Source: an uncultured Rhodocyclaceae bacterium
GTDB lineage: Bacteria > Pseudomonadota > Gammaproteobacteria > Burkholderiales > Rhodocyclaceae
Assembly (NCBI GenBank): GCA_907163075.1
Contig: CAJQTY010000001.1
Coordinates: 682,001-746,000, forward strand
Direction of reading: 5' to 3'
Length of the DNA: 64,000 nucleotides
Shown: positions 63,531 through 64,000 of the stretch, piece by piece
Layout of the letters: each line of letters opens with the position of its first letter
Position numbering within the stretch: position 1 is the first letter of the stretch
Made by a program: the position numbers and the translations under genes
Notes under the pieces: model-generated
Databases searched by the model: none
What the model was told of the DNA's origin: nothing
What the model saw: the letters and a program-made list of their open reading frames with translations, nothing else

Positions 63531-64000
63531 ATGAAGCGCTTCCGCTCGATCAATGACAGGGCGAAGCTGATGGTCGTCCTCTGTCTGCTGCTCGGCGCCG
63601 GATTCCTGGCGACGACACTGGTCAGTTACTATGTTTCGCGCAACGTCCTGCGTCAATCGATCATCACCACCGAACTGCCGCTGACGTCGGATAACGTCTA
63701 TTCCGAAATCCAGAAGGACCTGATCCGGCCGATCCTGATCTCCTCGATGATGGCGCACGACACCTTCCTGCGCGACTGGGCGCTCGCCGGCGAAGGCGAC
63801 GTCGACCAGATGACGCGCTACCTCAAGGAAATCGCGTCGCGCTACGGCACCGTGACGAGTTTTTTCGTTTCGGAGCATAGCCGGGCCTACTATTCGGTCA
63901 ACGGCATCGTCAAGTCGGTGCGCGAGGACGTGGCGCGCGACGCCTGGTACTTCCGTGTGCGCGACATGAACGAACCCTACGAGATCAACGTCGACCCGGA
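63531..64000 (+). CDS. Membrane sensor protein, N-terminal part (cut by window edge)
   Basis: The first 156 residues of a protein with a TM segment (AKLMVVLCLLLGAGFLATTLVSYYV) followed by a periplasmic Cache-like sensor (RQSIITTELPLTSDNVYSEIQKDLIRPILISSMMAHDTFLRDWAL). This start is characteristic of sensor diguanylate cyclases and related kinases in this lineage, but the output domain lies outside the window. It begins 45 bases after the ACT-domain gene. Confidence 0.8.
   Translation, partial: MKRFRSINDRAKLMVVLCLLLGAGFLATTLVSYYVSRNVLRQSIITTELPLTSDNVYSEIQKDLIRPILISSMMAHDTFLRDWALAGEGDVDQMTRYLKEIASRYGTVTSFFVSEHSRAYYSVNGIVKSVREDVARDAWYFRVRDMNEPYEINVDP

Overview
The window reads as GC-rich chromosomal DNA of a betaproteobacterium. 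The gene set (UrtABCDE/urease, FinR-Fpr, AlgZ/AlgR, a Neisseria-like type II-C CRISPR system, many multidomain signalling proteins) fits a Rhodocyclales-like relative, but that placement is inference. Nearly all of it is coding. I saw no rRNA, tRNA, insertion sequence or prophage.

Layout. 1-6659 (minus): a urea uptake and hydrolysis operon, urtB-urtC-urtD-urtE-ureD-ureA-ureJ-ureB-ureC, running off the left edge. 7029-16576 (plus): a sensor island of a TonB-dependent receptor, a YfiR-like periplasmic protein and two large paralogous hybrid histidine kinases. urtA (16640-17911, minus, with its own terminator) lies beyond this island, so the island separates the urea-binding protein from its permease genes. 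18090-18970 (minus): a small zincin toxin-like protein coupled to a lipoprotein. 19211-25969 (plus): a two-partner secretion pair whose exoprotein ends in a caspase-like domain. 25995-27808 (minus): an AlgR/AlgZ-type two-component system. 27904-30603 (plus): argH and a Ser/Thr kinase with a cyclic-nucleotide-binding-like tail. 30796-36195 (minus): a lipoprotein, an amidase, a TIR-transmembrane protein and a secreted GH15 glucoamylase. 36466-45863 (plus): a third hybrid kinase followed by a PAS-GGDEF remnant, a diguanylate cyclase, glycogen phosphorylase and a soluble PAS-PAS chemotaxis transducer. 45864-52311 (minus): a poorly characterised three-gene cassette, dbpA and a YbaK-like deacylase.

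52325-60755 holds a complete type II-C CRISPR-Cas locus: a tracrRNA on the minus strand, cas9-cas1-cas2 on the plus strand, a minus-strand terminator, and an array of 55 full 37-nt repeats (unit 67) plus a degenerate terminal repeat. The repeat orientation, a TATAAT box at the 3' end of nearly every repeat on the crRNA strand, and the anti-repeat all indicate that crRNA and tracrRNA are both made from the minus strand. The tracrRNA promoter overlaps the cas9 start region. The anti-repeat itself carries a -10-like box pointing toward cas9, so the two transcripts may control each other. Variant repeats cluster at the cas-distal end, a block of spacers is duplicated, and one target appears to have been sampled twice.

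60737-64000: a FinR-like LysR regulator and divergent fpr with palindromic operators between them, a free-standing lipoyl-like protein, an ACT-domain protein, and the start of a membrane sensor protein cut by the right edge.

The most unusual items are the shared tracrRNA/cas9 control region, the TpsA-caspase fusion, the orphan metallopeptidase toxin/lipoprotein pair, and the TIR-transmembrane protein.
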